NCBI GenBank assembly: GCA_039725955.1
Contig: CP091034.1
Coordinates: forward strand, 1 to 64,000
DNA from: Sinorhizobium sp. B11
Lineage (GTDB): Bacteria > Pseudomonadota > Alphaproteobacteria > Rhizobiales > Rhizobiaceae
Length of the DNA stretch: 64,000 nucleotides
Reading direction: 5' to 3'
The position numbers and the translations under genes were made by a program. This document shows, piece after piece, positions 37,143-46,058 of the stretch. Within the stretch, counting starts at the first letter, position 1. Each line of letters starts with the position of its first letter. The notes below the pieces were generated by a model. That model was given only the letters and a program-made list of their open reading frames with translations. It ran no database searches and was not told the origin of the DNA.

Positions 37143-38429
37143 ATGTCTTTTCGTGTAAGCAGACGTAATTTCATGGCGGGCGGAGCAACGCTCCTTTCGC
37201 TTTCGGCGCTCGGAAACAGCGCTTTTGCCCAGGAAAACCGCTTGCGTCTCATCTGGTGGGGCTCTCAGCCGCGCGCTGACCGCACCAACAAGGTCTCAGA
37301 CCTTTTCAAGACGAAAAACAGCGGTGTTGCCATCACCGGCGAATTCCTCGGATGGGCCGATTACTGGCCGCGCCTCGCTACGCAGGTGGCCGGCCGCAAC
37401 GCCCCTGACGTCATCCAGATGGATTATCGCTACATCGTCGAATATGCCCGACGCGGCGCTCTTGCTCCGCTGGAATCCTATATGCCCTCGAAGCTGCAGC
37501 TCGATGATTTCGATCCGGCGCAGATCGAAGGCGGCAAGGTCGACGGCCATTTCTATGGTGTCAGCCTCGGCGCGAACTCGGCAGCGACCGTCATCAACAC
37601 GGTTGCCTTCAAGGAAGCCGGCATCGATGTGCCGACCAACAAGACGACCTGGGAAGAATTCGGCAAGATCGGTGCTGAAATCACCAAGGCCGGCAAGCGC
37701 AAGGGCTATTTCGGCTTTGCCGATGGCAGTGGCGGCGAGCCGCTCTTCGAAAACTACCTGCGCCAGCGCGGAAAGGCGCTCTACACGACGGATTCGAAGA
37801 TTGCCTTCGGTGCCGAGGATGCGTCCGAATGGTTCGACATGTGGGCCAAGTTCCGTGAGGCCGGCGCCTGCGTAACGCCGGACATTCAGGCGCTCTACAA
37901 GGATACGATCGACACCAGCCCGCTGACCGTCGGCAAGGCTGCCTGCGACTACGCCCACTCCAACCAGTTCGTTGGCTATCAGGCGATGGTCAAGGACAAG
38001 CTTATGCTCAGCAACTATATGAGGATCAAGCCGGACTCGAAGGGTGGACACTACCGCAAGCCTTCGATGTTCTTCTCGGTTTCCGCCCAGTCCAAGGCGA
38101 TCGATCAGGCTGTCGACTACGTCAACTTCTTCGTCAAGAACCCCGATGCTGCCAAGATCCTCGATGTTGAGCGCGGTATTCCGGAATCGAAGGCGATGCG
38201 TGACGTCGTTGCCGGCACGCTCGATGAAACCGGCAAGGTCCCGCTCGAATATGTCAGCGGTCTCGGCGATCTCGCAGGCCCGCTTCCGCCCCCGCCGCCA
38301 ACCGGCGCCGGCGAAGGCCAGGTCGTGCTCCGCACTATCTCGGAGCAGGTCGCTTTCGGCCAACTTACCCCGGCTGATGCCGGTAAACAGCTCGTGGATG
38401 AAATCACGCGAATTCTCGCGCGGGGTTGA
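37143..38429 (+). CDS. ABC transporter carbohydrate-binding protein
   Basis: 428 residues, solute-binding protein family 1. The N-terminus has a Tat motif (SRRNFMAGGATLLSLSALG) cleaved near AFAQEN. The mature part shows IWWGSQPRADRT, QVAGRNAPDVIQMDYRY and DVERGIPESKAM. A proline run (PLPPPPPTGAG) near the C-terminus is unusual. GGGAGGAGGAAACC precedes ATG 37143; the longer frame from 37002 would overlap the promoter. It is paralogous to the orphan binding protein at 26282. It heads the operon with two permeases, an oxidoreductase and the ATPase. Confidence 0.92.
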   Translation: MSFRVSRRNFMAGGATLLSLSALGNSAFAQENRLRLIWWGSQPRADRTNKVSDLFKTKNSGVAITGEFLGWADYWPRLATQVAGRNAPDVIQMDYRYIVEYARRGALAPLESYMPSKLQLDDFDPAQIEGGKVDGHFYGVSLGANSAATVINTVAFKEAGIDVPTNKTTWEEFGKIGAEITKAGKRKGYFGFADGSGGEPLFENYLRQRGKALYTTDSKIAFGAEDASEWFDMWAKFREAGACVTPDIQALYKDTIDTSPLTVGKAACDYAHSNQFVGYQAMVKDKLMLSNYMRIKPDSKGGHYRKPSMFFSVSAQSKAIDQAVDYVNFFVKNPDAAKILDVERGIPESKAMRDVVAGTLDETGKVPLEYVSGLGDLAGPLPPPPPTGAGEGQVVLRTISEQVAFGQLTPADAGKQLVDEITRILARG

Positions 38430-38435
38430 TCTTAT

Positions 38436-39395
38436 ATGACCAATGCGATGCGCACGTCCGCAGGGGCGGTAACCGTGGAAAGATATCAGGGAGTACGGGC
38501 TGACGGACGCCTCCGGCGGCTGTGGAATGCCAATGCTCCCGGCTATCTCTTTCTGCTTCCGTGGCTGATAGGCTTTTTTGGCCTGACACTCGGCCCGGCC
38601 CTGATTTCGCTCTACCTCTCCTTCACCGACTTCGACATGTTGAGGGCGCCGGGTTGGGTGGGAGCCGCAAATTACGTGCGCATCGCGACGGCCGATCCGA
38701 AATTTGCATCGGCCATGTCCGTCACATTGACCTATGTCGTCTTGTCGGTGCCCTTCAAGTTGACTTTTGCGCTTCTTGTTGCGCTTGCCCTGAACCGGGG
38801 CTTGCGCGGCCTGCCGATCTACCGCGCGATCTTCTACCTTCCGTCCCTTCTTGGCGGCAGCGTGGCGATCGCCGTATTGTGGCGCCAGCTTTTCGCCAGC
38901 GACGGTCTCGTCAACGCCGCGCTTTCGCATTTCGGTATCGTCGGCCCGAGCTGGATTTCGCATCCGAGCTATTCGATCTACACGCTGGTCGCACTCTCCG
39001 TCTGGCAGTTCGGCTCGCCTATGATCATTTTCCTGGCCGGCCTGCGCCAGATCCCGCAGGATATGTATGAGGCTGCAAGCCTCGACGGTGCATCGAAATT
39101 CCGCCAGTTCTACAAGATCACCCTGCCGCTGCTGACGCCCGTGATCTTCTTCAATGCTGTCGTCCAGACGATCGACGCCTTCAAGGCCTTCACGCCGGCC
39201 TTCATCATATCCGGCGGCACGGGTGGCCCGATCAATTCGACGCTGTTTTATACGCTCTATCTCTATCAGGAAGCTTTCGGCAATTTCCGCATGGGCTATG
39301 CCTCGGCGCTCGCCTGGATCCTCGTGGTGATCATCGCGATCTTTACGGCCTTCTCCTTCCTGACCTCGCGCTATTGGGTACACTACGATGACTGA
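38436..39395 (+). CDS. ABC sugar transporter permease, MalF/UgpA type
   Basis: 319 residues with six predicted membrane helices, beginning LWNANAPGYLFLLPWLIGFF. The ATPase-contacting EAA loop reads YEAASLDGASKFRQFYKITLP. It starts 6 nt after the binding-protein stop and overlaps the next permease by 8 bases. It forms the heterodimeric channel with the product at 39388. Confidence 0.93.
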   Translation: MTNAMRTSAGAVTVERYQGVRADGRLRRLWNANAPGYLFLLPWLIGFFGLTLGPALISLYLSFTDFDMLRAPGWVGAANYVRIATADPKFASAMSVTLTYVVLSVPFKLTFALLVALALNRGLRGLPIYRAIFYLPSLLGGSVAIAVLWRQLFASDGLVNAALSHFGIVGPSWISHPSYSIYTLVALSVWQFGSPMIIFLAGLRQIPQDMYEAASLDGASKFRQFYKITLPLLTPVIFFNAVVQTIDAFKAFTPAFIISGGTGGPINSTLFYTLYLYQEAFGNFRMGYASALAWILVVIIAIFTAFSFLTSRYWVHYDD

Positions 39396-40275
39396 GATGA
39401 CCGCTTCCGTCACCGCGGCCAGGCCGCCATCGGACATTACCAAACGCAGCCTGCCGGCAACGCTCGTCATCCACGCGCTGCTGATCGCCGCCTCGCTCCT
39501 GATGCTCTATCCGCTGCTGTGGATGGTGTCGGCATCGGTCAGACCGGAAAACGAGATCTTCTCGTCGACCTCGCTCATTCCGTCCTCGGTCGATTTTTCG
39601 TCCTACGTGCGCGGCTGGACCGGCCTCGACATCAGCTTCGGCCGCTTCTTCTGGAATTCGCTCGTCATCTCGCTGCTGGTTGTCGCTGGCAACGTCATTG
39701 CCTGTTCGCTGACCGCATTCGCCTTCGCGCGACTGCGTTTTGCCGGCCGGAACTTCTGGTTCGCGATCATGCTCGGCACGCTGATGATCCCCTATCACGT
39801 GACGCTGATCCCGCAATATGTGCTCTTCCTTGATCTCGGCTGGGTCAACACCATCCTGCCGCTGGTCGTGCCAAAGTTCCTGGCAAGCGACGCCTTCTTC
39901 ATCTTCCTGATGGTGCAGTTCTTCCGCGGCATCCCGCGCGAACTCGATGAAGCCGCGATGATGGATGGCTGCAGCGCCTGGCGCATCTACTGGAAGATCA
40001 TGCTGCCGCTGTCGCTGCCGGTTCTGGCCACAGCTGCCATCTTCTCCTTCATCTGGACCTGGGACGATTTCTTCGGTCCGCTGATCTACCTCAACGACAT
40101 GAACACCTACACAATCCAGCTCGGCCTGCGCACTTTCGTGGACTCCACCAGCGCATCGGACTGGGGCGGATTGTTCGCCATGTCGACGCTCACGCTCGTG
40201 CCCGTGTTCTTCTTCTTCCTGTTCTTCCAGCGCCTGCTGATCGAGGGCATCGCCACGACTGGCATGAAGCGTTGA
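39388..40275 (+). CDS. ABC sugar transporter permease, MalG/UgpE type
   Basis: 295 residues with six membrane helices (ATLVIHALLIAASLLMLYPL first). The EAA loop is LDEAAMMDGCSAWRIYWKI followed by MLPLSLPVLA. It overlaps the upstream permease by 8 bases and is 36 nt from the oxidoreductase gene. Substrate specificity is set by the binding proteins. Confidence 0.93.
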   Translation: MTEMTASVTAARPPSDITKRSLPATLVIHALLIAASLLMLYPLLWMVSASVRPENEIFSSTSLIPSSVDFSSYVRGWTGLDISFGRFFWNSLVISLLVVAGNVIACSLTAFAFARLRFAGRNFWFAIMLGTLMIPYHVTLIPQYVLFLDLGWVNTILPLVVPKFLASDAFFIFLMVQFFRGIPRELDEAAMMDGCSAWRIYWKIMLPLSLPVLATAAIFSFIWTWDDFFGPLIYLNDMNTYTIQLGLRTFVDSTSASDWGGLFAMSTLTLVPVFFFFLFFQRLLIEGIATTGMKR

Positions 40276-40311
40276 TGGATCGGGCGGAAAAGCCAGACAG
40301 GATAAAGTGAC

Positions 40312-41385
40312 ATGAGCATCAAGACAGTCGCGATCATCGGCTGCGGTATCGGCCGCTCCCATATCGTCGAGGGGTATCTGCCGCATCCGGACAAGTTCAA
40401 GGTCGTAGCGATCTGCGACCTGAACGAAGATCGCCTGAGGACGATCGGCGACGAATTCGGCATCGAACGGCGCACGACCTCCTTCGACGAGCTGCTTGCC
40501 GATGACGGCATCGACATCATCGATATCTGCACGCCGCCGGGCATCCACAAGGAACAGGTCATTGCCGCACTTGCCGCCGGCAAGCATGTCGTTTGCGAGA
40601 AGCCGCTCACCGGTTCGCTCGCCGGGGTCGACGAAATCATCGCTGCCGAGAAGACCGCCAGAGGCACGTTGATGCCGATCTTCCAATATCGCTACGGCGA
40701 TGGTGTCGAGAAGGCAAAGCGCATCATCGATGCCGGGCTTGCCGGTAAATTCTATATGGGCTCGGTCGAGACCTTCTGGCGCCGCAAGCCGGAATATTAC
40801 GCAGTACCCTGGCGCGGCAAATGGGCTACCGAACTCGGTGGCGTACTCGTCACCCATGCGCTCCATTTGCACGACATGCTCTTTTATCTCGCCGGTCCGG
40901 CAACCCGCGTCTTCGGCCGCGTGGCGACCCGCGTCAACGAGATCGAGGTCGAAGACTGCGCCTCCATCAGCCTGGAGATGCAGAACGGCGCCTTCGTTTC
41001 GTTGTCCTGCACGCTCGGCTCGCAGAACGAGATCAGCCGGCTCAGGCTTCACTTCGAAAACATCACATTCGAGAGCAATCACGAGGCCTATGCGCCCGGC
41101 CAGGATCCTTGGCAGATTATTGCTGCCGATGACGAAGTTCAGGCGAAGATCGATGCCGTCATCGCTGACTGGCAGCCCGTACCGCTGCGCTTCAACACGC
41201 AGATGCTGCGCTTCCACGATTATCTGATGGGCAAGGGACCGCTTCCGGTGACGAGCGCGGATGCAAGGCGCGCGCTGGAGCTGGTCACGGCCATCTACCA
41301 ATCTTCCGACAGCGGCGCCGATGTTGCCCTGCCGATCGGTCCTGACAGCCCGAAATACGCCGACTGGCGTGCAAGAACCAAATAA
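40312..41385 (+). CDS. Gfo/Idh/MocA family oxidoreductase
   Basis: 357 residues. IIGCGIGRSHIVEGYLPHPD forms the NAD(P)-binding loop, VVCEKPLTGSLAGVD holds the catalytic lysine, and LGGVLVTHALHLHDMLFY carries the conserved histidines of the substrate domain. It is embedded between permease and ATPase genes, so it should act on the transported sugar or derivative, for example by oxidising a ring hydroxyl. It is the third member of this family in the island. Confidence 0.9.
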   Translation: MSIKTVAIIGCGIGRSHIVEGYLPHPDKFKVVAICDLNEDRLRTIGDEFGIERRTTSFDELLADDGIDIIDICTPPGIHKEQVIAALAAGKHVVCEKPLTGSLAGVDEIIAAEKTARGTLMPIFQYRYGDGVEKAKRIIDAGLAGKFYMGSVETFWRRKPEYYAVPWRGKWATELGGVLVTHALHLHDMLFYLAGPATRVFGRVATRVNEIEVEDCASISLEMQNGAFVSLSCTLGSQNEISRLRLHFENITFESNHEAYAPGQDPWQIIAADDEVQAKIDAVIADWQPVPLRFNTQMLRFHDYLMGKGPLPVTSADARRALELVTAIYQSSDSGADVALPIGPDSPKYADWRARTK

Positions 41386-41401
41386 GAGGGGATTTCGGAA
41401 C

Positions 41402-42478
41402 ATGGCAACGAGTGTCGTTCTTCAGAAGGTCGAGAAGCGCTATGGGCAGCTCGACGTCATCCACGGCATCGACCTGACGATCGATCCCGGTGAGTTCGCG
41501 GTCTTCGTCGGCCCGTCTGGCTGCGGCAAGTCCACGCTGCTGCGCATGATCGCCGGCCTCGAGGAAATCTCCGGTGGTGCGCTGCTGCTCGACAACGAGC
41601 GCATGAACGAGGTGACGCCCGCCAAGCGCGGCATCGCCATGGTCTTCCAGTCCTATGCGCTCTATCCGCATATGTCGGTCTACAAGAACCTTGCCTTCGG
41701 TCTCGAAACCGCAGGCTACAAGCGGGCGGAAATCGAACCGAAAGTACGCCGCGCCGCGCAGATCCTGCAGATCGAGAAGCTGCTCGAACGGAAGCCGAAG
41801 GCACTCTCGGGTGGCCAGCGCCAGCGTGTTGCAATCGGCCGTGCCATCGTGCGTGAGCCGCGCATCTTCCTCTTCGACGAGCCGCTGTCCAACCTCGATG
41901 CTGAACTGCGCGTCCAGATGCGCGTGGAGATTTCCCGCCTGCACCGCAGCCTCGGCAACACGATGATCTACGTCACCCACGACCAGGTGGAAGCCATGAC
42001 GATGGCCGACAAGATCGTCGTCCTGAATTCCGGTCGGATCGAGCAGGTTGGCGCCCCTCTCGACCTCTACAACAATCCCGCCAACCGTTTCGTCGCCGGC
42101 TTTATCGGCAGCCCGAAGATGAACTTCCTCAATGCCAGGATCGAAAGTGTCACCGACACCGGCTCGACGATTAACGTCTGCGGCAGCTCCATCCAGCTCG
42201 GCCGTCGGCTTGCCGGTCAGCCGGGCCAGGACGTTACCTTCGGCATCCGCCCAGAACATCTTGCCGTGACGGAAGGCGGCACCGTGCTCTCGACCGTCAA
42301 TGTCGATCTCGTCGAAAATCTCGGTGGCGCCACCATGCTCTACGCAACGACGCCGGACAACCAGGCGCTAACCATAGCGCTTGATGGTCAGCAGAAGGTC
42401 GAGCGCGGCACCAATGTGAAGGCATCCTTCGATCCCGCCCGCTGTCACGTTTTCGACGCCAGCGGCAAGACGATCTGA
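41402..42478 (+). CDS. ABC sugar transporter ATPase, UgpC/MalK type
   Basis: 358 residues. Walker A GPSGCGKSTLLRMIAG, Q-loop VFQSYALYPHMSV, signature LSGGQRQRVAIGRAI, Walker B IFLFDEPLSNLDAEL and switch histidine YVTHDQVEAM are all intact. The C-terminal 120 residues form the TOBE/regulatory domain (FGIRPEHLAVTEGG). ATG 41402 is chosen for the AGAGGGG box; the longer frame begins inside the previous gene. It completes the transporter. Confidence 0.94.
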   Translation: MATSVVLQKVEKRYGQLDVIHGIDLTIDPGEFAVFVGPSGCGKSTLLRMIAGLEEISGGALLLDNERMNEVTPAKRGIAMVFQSYALYPHMSVYKNLAFGLETAGYKRAEIEPKVRRAAQILQIEKLLERKPKALSGGQRQRVAIGRAIVREPRIFLFDEPLSNLDAELRVQMRVEISRLHRSLGNTMIYVTHDQVEAMTMADKIVVLNSGRIEQVGAPLDLYNNPANRFVAGFIGSPKMNFLNARIESVTDTGSTINVCGSSIQLGRRLAGQPGQDVTFGIRPEHLAVTEGGTVLSTVNVDLVENLGGATMLYATTPDNQALTIALDGQQKVERGTNVKASFDPARCHVFDASGKTI

Positions 42479-42548
42479 AAAAGCCGCCGCTTGACAGCCG
42501 ATCCCTCTCAAGCCCATCATTTCCTTGAGGGTGACGAGGGGGATAGGC

Positions 42549-43424
42549 GTGACGCCTGAAGAGAGGATCCATGCGCTTGGCATTTGGCAAGGTCCGATCG
42601 ACATAGTCCCGATCACCGGCGGCCTCACCAACCGGAACTATCTGGTGAGAGATGGCGCGCAGCGTCGCGTTGTCCGCCTGGGCGACGATATCCCGGTCCA
42701 CCACATCAACAGGCAGAACGAGCTTGCGGCAAGCCGTGCAGGCCATGCGGCCGGCATCTCGCCTGCCGTTATCCATCATGCGCCAGGCGTGCTGGTTCTC
42801 GATTTCATTGATGCCAAACCACTGTCGCCCGATGATGTCAGGAAGCCCGAAACGCTTGCCCGTCTCATTCCACTGATCCGCGCCTGCCACCGCGACATGG
42901 CCCGCCATTTTCGCGGTCAGGCGCTGATCTTTTGGGTTTTCCATGTGATCCGCGATTACATCGCAAACTTGAAGGCTGCCGGCAGTCCTTATGCACCGCT
43001 GCTGGACGAGCTGCTTGCCAAAGCCGAGCGTCTCGAAGAAGCCGCGGGCCCCTTCGAGATTGCCTTCGGTCACAACGACCTGCTCGCCGCCAACTTCCTC
43101 GACGATGGCAGACGGCTTTGGCTGATCGACTGGGATTATGCCGGCTTCAATACGCCGCTGTTCGATCTCGGCGGTCTTGCGTCCAACAGTGAGTTTTCTG
43201 AAGAGGCGGAGCGCATGATGCTGGAAACCTATTTCGATCGGCCGCTGACGGATGATTTGAGCCGCCGCTACCAGGCCATGAAATGCGCCTCGCTGCTGCG
43301 CGAGACGCTCTGGAGCATGATCTCCGAGATCCATTCGACCATCGATTTCGACTACGCCACCTATACCGCCGAAAATCGTGCACGTTTTGAGCGCGCCTAT
43401 CGGGCATTTGAACAGGATCATTGA
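42549..43424 (+). CDS. Choline/aminoglycoside kinase-like small-molecule phosphotransferase
   Basis: 291 residues, protein-kinase-like fold. The nucleotide lobe begins ITGGLTNRNYLVRDGAQR, the catalytic loop is FGHNDLLAANFLDDGRRLW (HxDxxxxN) and the metal motif is LIDWDYAG. This is closest to the choline/ethanolamine kinase pattern. The substrate may be a small hydroxylated or N-methylated compound. The start is GTG 42549 with AGGGGG upstream, preferred over TTG 42525. It is 70 nt after the ATPase and abuts the dehydrogenase gene without spacing. Confidence 0.82.
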   Translation: MTPEERIHALGIWQGPIDIVPITGGLTNRNYLVRDGAQRRVVRLGDDIPVHHINRQNELAASRAGHAAGISPAVIHHAPGVLVLDFIDAKPLSPDDVRKPETLARLIPLIRACHRDMARHFRGQALIFWVFHVIRDYIANLKAAGSPYAPLLDELLAKAERLEEAAGPFEIAFGHNDLLAANFLDDGRRLWLIDWDYAGFNTPLFDLGGLASNSEFSEEAERMMLETYFDRPLTDDLSRRYQAMKCASLLRETLWSMISEIHSTIDFDYATYTAENRARFERAYRAFEQDH

Positions 43425-45875
43425 ATGACGAAGGAATTACCGAAGACGGCAAAGGCCGTGGTCATCGGCGGCGGCATCATCGGCTGCTCGACCGCCTATC
43501 ATCTGGCCAAACTCGGCTGGACCGACACGGTGCTGCTGGAGCGCAAGAAATTGACCTCCGGCACGACATTCCACGCCGCCGGCCTCGTCGGGCAATTGCG
43601 TACCAGCGCCAATATCACCCAGCTTCTGGGATATTCCGTCGACCTCTACAAGAAGCTCGAAGCCGAGACCGGCCTCGGCACCGGCTGGAAGATGAATGGC
43701 GGCCTGCGGCTTGCCTGTAACGAGGAGCGCTGGATCGAGGTCAAGCGTCAGGCGACGACGGCCCAGTCCTTCGGCCTCGAAATGCATCTTCTGAATCCGC
43801 AAGAGGCTTTTGATCTCTGGCCGCTGATGACGACAGACGATCTTGTCGGCGCCGCCTATCTGCCGACGGATGGCCAGGCCAATCCCTCCGACATTACCCA
43901 GGCGCTGGCAAAAGGCGCTCGCATGGCCGGTGTCTCGATCTTCGAGGACACAGAAGTACTCGATCTCGAAATCGACAAGGGCAGGATCCGCGCCGTCATC
44001 ACCGCACAAGGCCGTATCGAATGCGAGCGTGTCGTGGTCTGCGCTGGCCAATGGACCCGCAGTTTCGCCACCCGCTTCGGCGTCAACGTGCCGCTCGTCT
44101 CCGTCGAACATCAATACATCATCACCGAATCCTTCGGTGTGCCTTCCAATCTCCCGACGCTGCGCGATCCTGATCGCCTCACCTATTACAAGGAAGAGGT
44201 CGGCGGCATGGTCATGGGCGGCTATGAGCCGAATCCTATCGGCTGGGCTATGGACGGCATACCCGAAGGTTTCCACTACACGCTGCTCGACAGCAATTTC
44301 GATCACTTCGAACAGATCATGGAGCAGGCGCTCGGTCGCGTGCCCGCTCTTGAAAACGCGGGCATCAAGCAGCTTCTGAACGGCCCGGAGAGTTTTACGC
44401 CCGATGGCAACTTCATCCTCGGCGAAGCACCGGAACTGAAGAATTTCTTCGTCGGTGCCGGCTTCAACGCCTTCGGCATCGCGTCTGCCGGTGGCGCCGG
44501 CATGGCGCTTGCCGAATGGGTAACGAAGGGCGAGCCGCCCTACGACCTCTGGCCGGTCGATATCCGCCGCTTCGGCCGCCCGCATTTCGACACGGACTGG
44601 GTTCGCACGAGAACCCTGGAGGCCTATGGCAAACACTACACCCTGGCCTTTCCCTTCGAGGAATACTCAAGTGGCCGTCCCTGCCGCAAGTCGCCGCTTT
44701 ATGAACGGCTGAAGGCGCAGGGCGCCTGCTTCGGCGAAAAACTCGGCTGGGAGCGGCCGAACTGGTTTGCCGATCTCTTCGCCAATGAAGAGCCGAAGGA
44801 TATCTACACATATGGCCGCCAGAACTGGTTTGAGGCCGTCGGCCGCGAGCACAAGGCGGTGCGCGAAGCAGCCGTCATCTTCGACCAGACCTCCTTTGCC
44901 AAATTCGTGCTGAAGGGCAGGGATGCCGACACGGCACTGTCATGGATTGCTGCCAACGATGTCTCAAAGCCTGTGGGATCACTGATCTACACGCAAATGC
45001 TGAACGACAAGGGCGGCATCGAATGCGACGTGACCTGCGCGCGCATTGCCGAAAACGAATATTACATTGTCACCGGCACCGGCTTCGCCACGCACGATTT
45101 CGACTGGATCTCGCGCAGCATTCCCGATGGCCTCCACGCCGAACTCGTCGATGTCACTTCCGCCTATACCGTGCTCTCGCTGATGGGCCCGAATTCCCGC
45201 ACCATCCTGGAAAGGGTCACGACAAGTGACACCTCCAACGCTGGCTTCCCCTTCGGTCGGGTCAAGACCATCGGCATTGCCGGCTGCCCTGTGCGGGCGT
45301 TGCGCATTACCTATGTCGGCGAACTCGGCTACGAACTGCATGTGCCGATCGAATACGCGACGACCGTTTATGATGCGCTGATGGCCGCAGACGGGCAGTT
45401 CGGCCTCGTCAACGCCGGCTATCGCGCGATCGAGAGCTGCCGTCTGGAAAAGGGCTATCGCGCCTGGGGTTCTGACATCGGTCCTGATCACACGCCCATT
45501 GAAGCTGGGCTCGGCTGGGCGGTGAAGACACGCAAGACCACGCCTTTCAAGGGGCGGGCGGCGATCGAGCGGCAGCTCGAAAGCGGTGTGAAGAAGATGC
45601 TCGCCTGCTTTGTGCCCGATGATCCCGATATCGTGCTGCTTGGCCGTGAAACCATCTACCGTGACGGACAGCGCGTCGGCTGGCTTTCCAGTGGCGGCTT
45701 CGGTTATACCATCGGTAAGCCAATCGGTTACGGCTATGTGCGTCATAGCGATGGCGTAACGGAGGATTTTGTCCTCTCCGGCGTCTATGAGCTGGATGTC
45801 GCGCGCGAACGCGTGCCCTGCAAGGTTTCGCTAAAGCCGCTCTATGACCCCGAAATGAAGCGGATCAAGGCCTAA
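43425..45875 (+). CDS. Dimethylglycine/sarcosine dehydrogenase-like FAD and GcvT-domain protein
   Basis: 816 residues. The N-terminal FAD-dependent oxidoreductase domain has VVIGGGIIGCSTAYHLAKLG, and TSGTTFHAAGLVGQLRTS provides the usual FAD-attachment histidine region. A middle FAO_M domain spans about residues 380-435. The C-terminal GcvT folate-binding domain includes GELGYELHVPIEYATTVYDA, followed by the GcvT_C barrel. Such enzymes demethylate dimethylglycine, sarcosine or related N-methyl amines and pass the one-carbon unit to tetrahydrofolate. ATG follows the kinase stop directly. Its place in a sugar transporter operon is unusual. Confidence 0.9.
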   Translation: MTKELPKTAKAVVIGGGIIGCSTAYHLAKLGWTDTVLLERKKLTSGTTFHAAGLVGQLRTSANITQLLGYSVDLYKKLEAETGLGTGWKMNGGLRLACNEERWIEVKRQATTAQSFGLEMHLLNPQEAFDLWPLMTTDDLVGAAYLPTDGQANPSDITQALAKGARMAGVSIFEDTEVLDLEIDKGRIRAVITAQGRIECERVVVCAGQWTRSFATRFGVNVPLVSVEHQYIITESFGVPSNLPTLRDPDRLTYYKEEVGGMVMGGYEPNPIGWAMDGIPEGFHYTLLDSNFDHFEQIMEQALGRVPALENAGIKQLLNGPESFTPDGNFILGEAPELKNFFVGAGFNAFGIASAGGAGMALAEWVTKGEPPYDLWPVDIRRFGRPHFDTDWVRTRTLEAYGKHYTLAFPFEEYSSGRPCRKSPLYERLKAQGACFGEKLGWERPNWFADLFANEEPKDIYTYGRQNWFEAVGREHKAVREAAVIFDQTSFAKFVLKGRDADTALSWIAANDVSKPVGSLIYTQMLNDKGGIECDVTCARIAENEYYIVTGTGFATHDFDWISRSIPDGLHAELVDVTSAYTVLSLMGPNSRTILERVTTSDTSNAGFPFGRVKTIGIAGCPVRALRITYVGELGYELHVPIEYATTVYDALMAADGQFGLVNAGYRAIESCRLEKGYRAWGSDIGPDHTPIEAGLGWAVKTRKTTPFKGRAAIERQLESGVKKMLACFVPDDPDIVLLGRETIYRDGQRVGWLSSGGFGYTIGKPIGYGYVRHSDGVTEDFVLSGVYELDVARERVPCKVSLKPLYDPEMKRIKA

Positions 45876-45942
45876 AGCATGTCGCGCCAAAGTGCGCAGC
45901 GGTTTTGCGATGACGAAGTGCGTAAAAGCAAAGACCTAAAGC
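45871..45942. repeat. Rhizobial intergenic repeat element
   Basis: The segment reads AAAGCATGTCGCGCC, then GTGCGCAGCGGTTTTGCGA, then AAAAGCAAAGACCTAAAGC. It closely matches a repeated intergenic element that I know to be widespread in Rhizobium genomes (RIME/REP-like, from memory). CCTAAAGC occurs at both ends (45871-45878 and 45935-45942). It lies between convergent genes and overlaps the stop codon of the preceding one. Confidence 0.6.
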
Positions 45943-46014
45943 TCGGCAAGCGAAACCTCGGGATGACGACGCGATTTGGACGACTGCGGCGAGAACCGGC
46001 TTCCCTTGACGCTT

Positions 46015-46043
46015 TCTCATCCCGTGGCAGCCACGGGATGAGA
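46015..46043. terminator. Perfect 13-bp hairpin between convergent genes
   Basis: TCTCATCCCGTGG (46015-46027), loop CAG, CCACGGGATGAGA (46031-46043). It lies 15 nt from the uxuB-like stop, between two converging transcripts. No clear U-tract follows, so it may act as a bidirectional transcript-end stabiliser rather than an intrinsic terminator. Confidence 0.55.
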
Positions 46044-46058
46044 ACGGCGCGAAGTGCT

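Noticed and set aside
37296..39470. 724-codon minus-strand frame
   Set aside because: Antisense to the ABC binding protein and permease genes.
39343..41403. 686-codon minus-strand frame
   Set aside because: Antisense to the second permease and an oxidoreductase gene.
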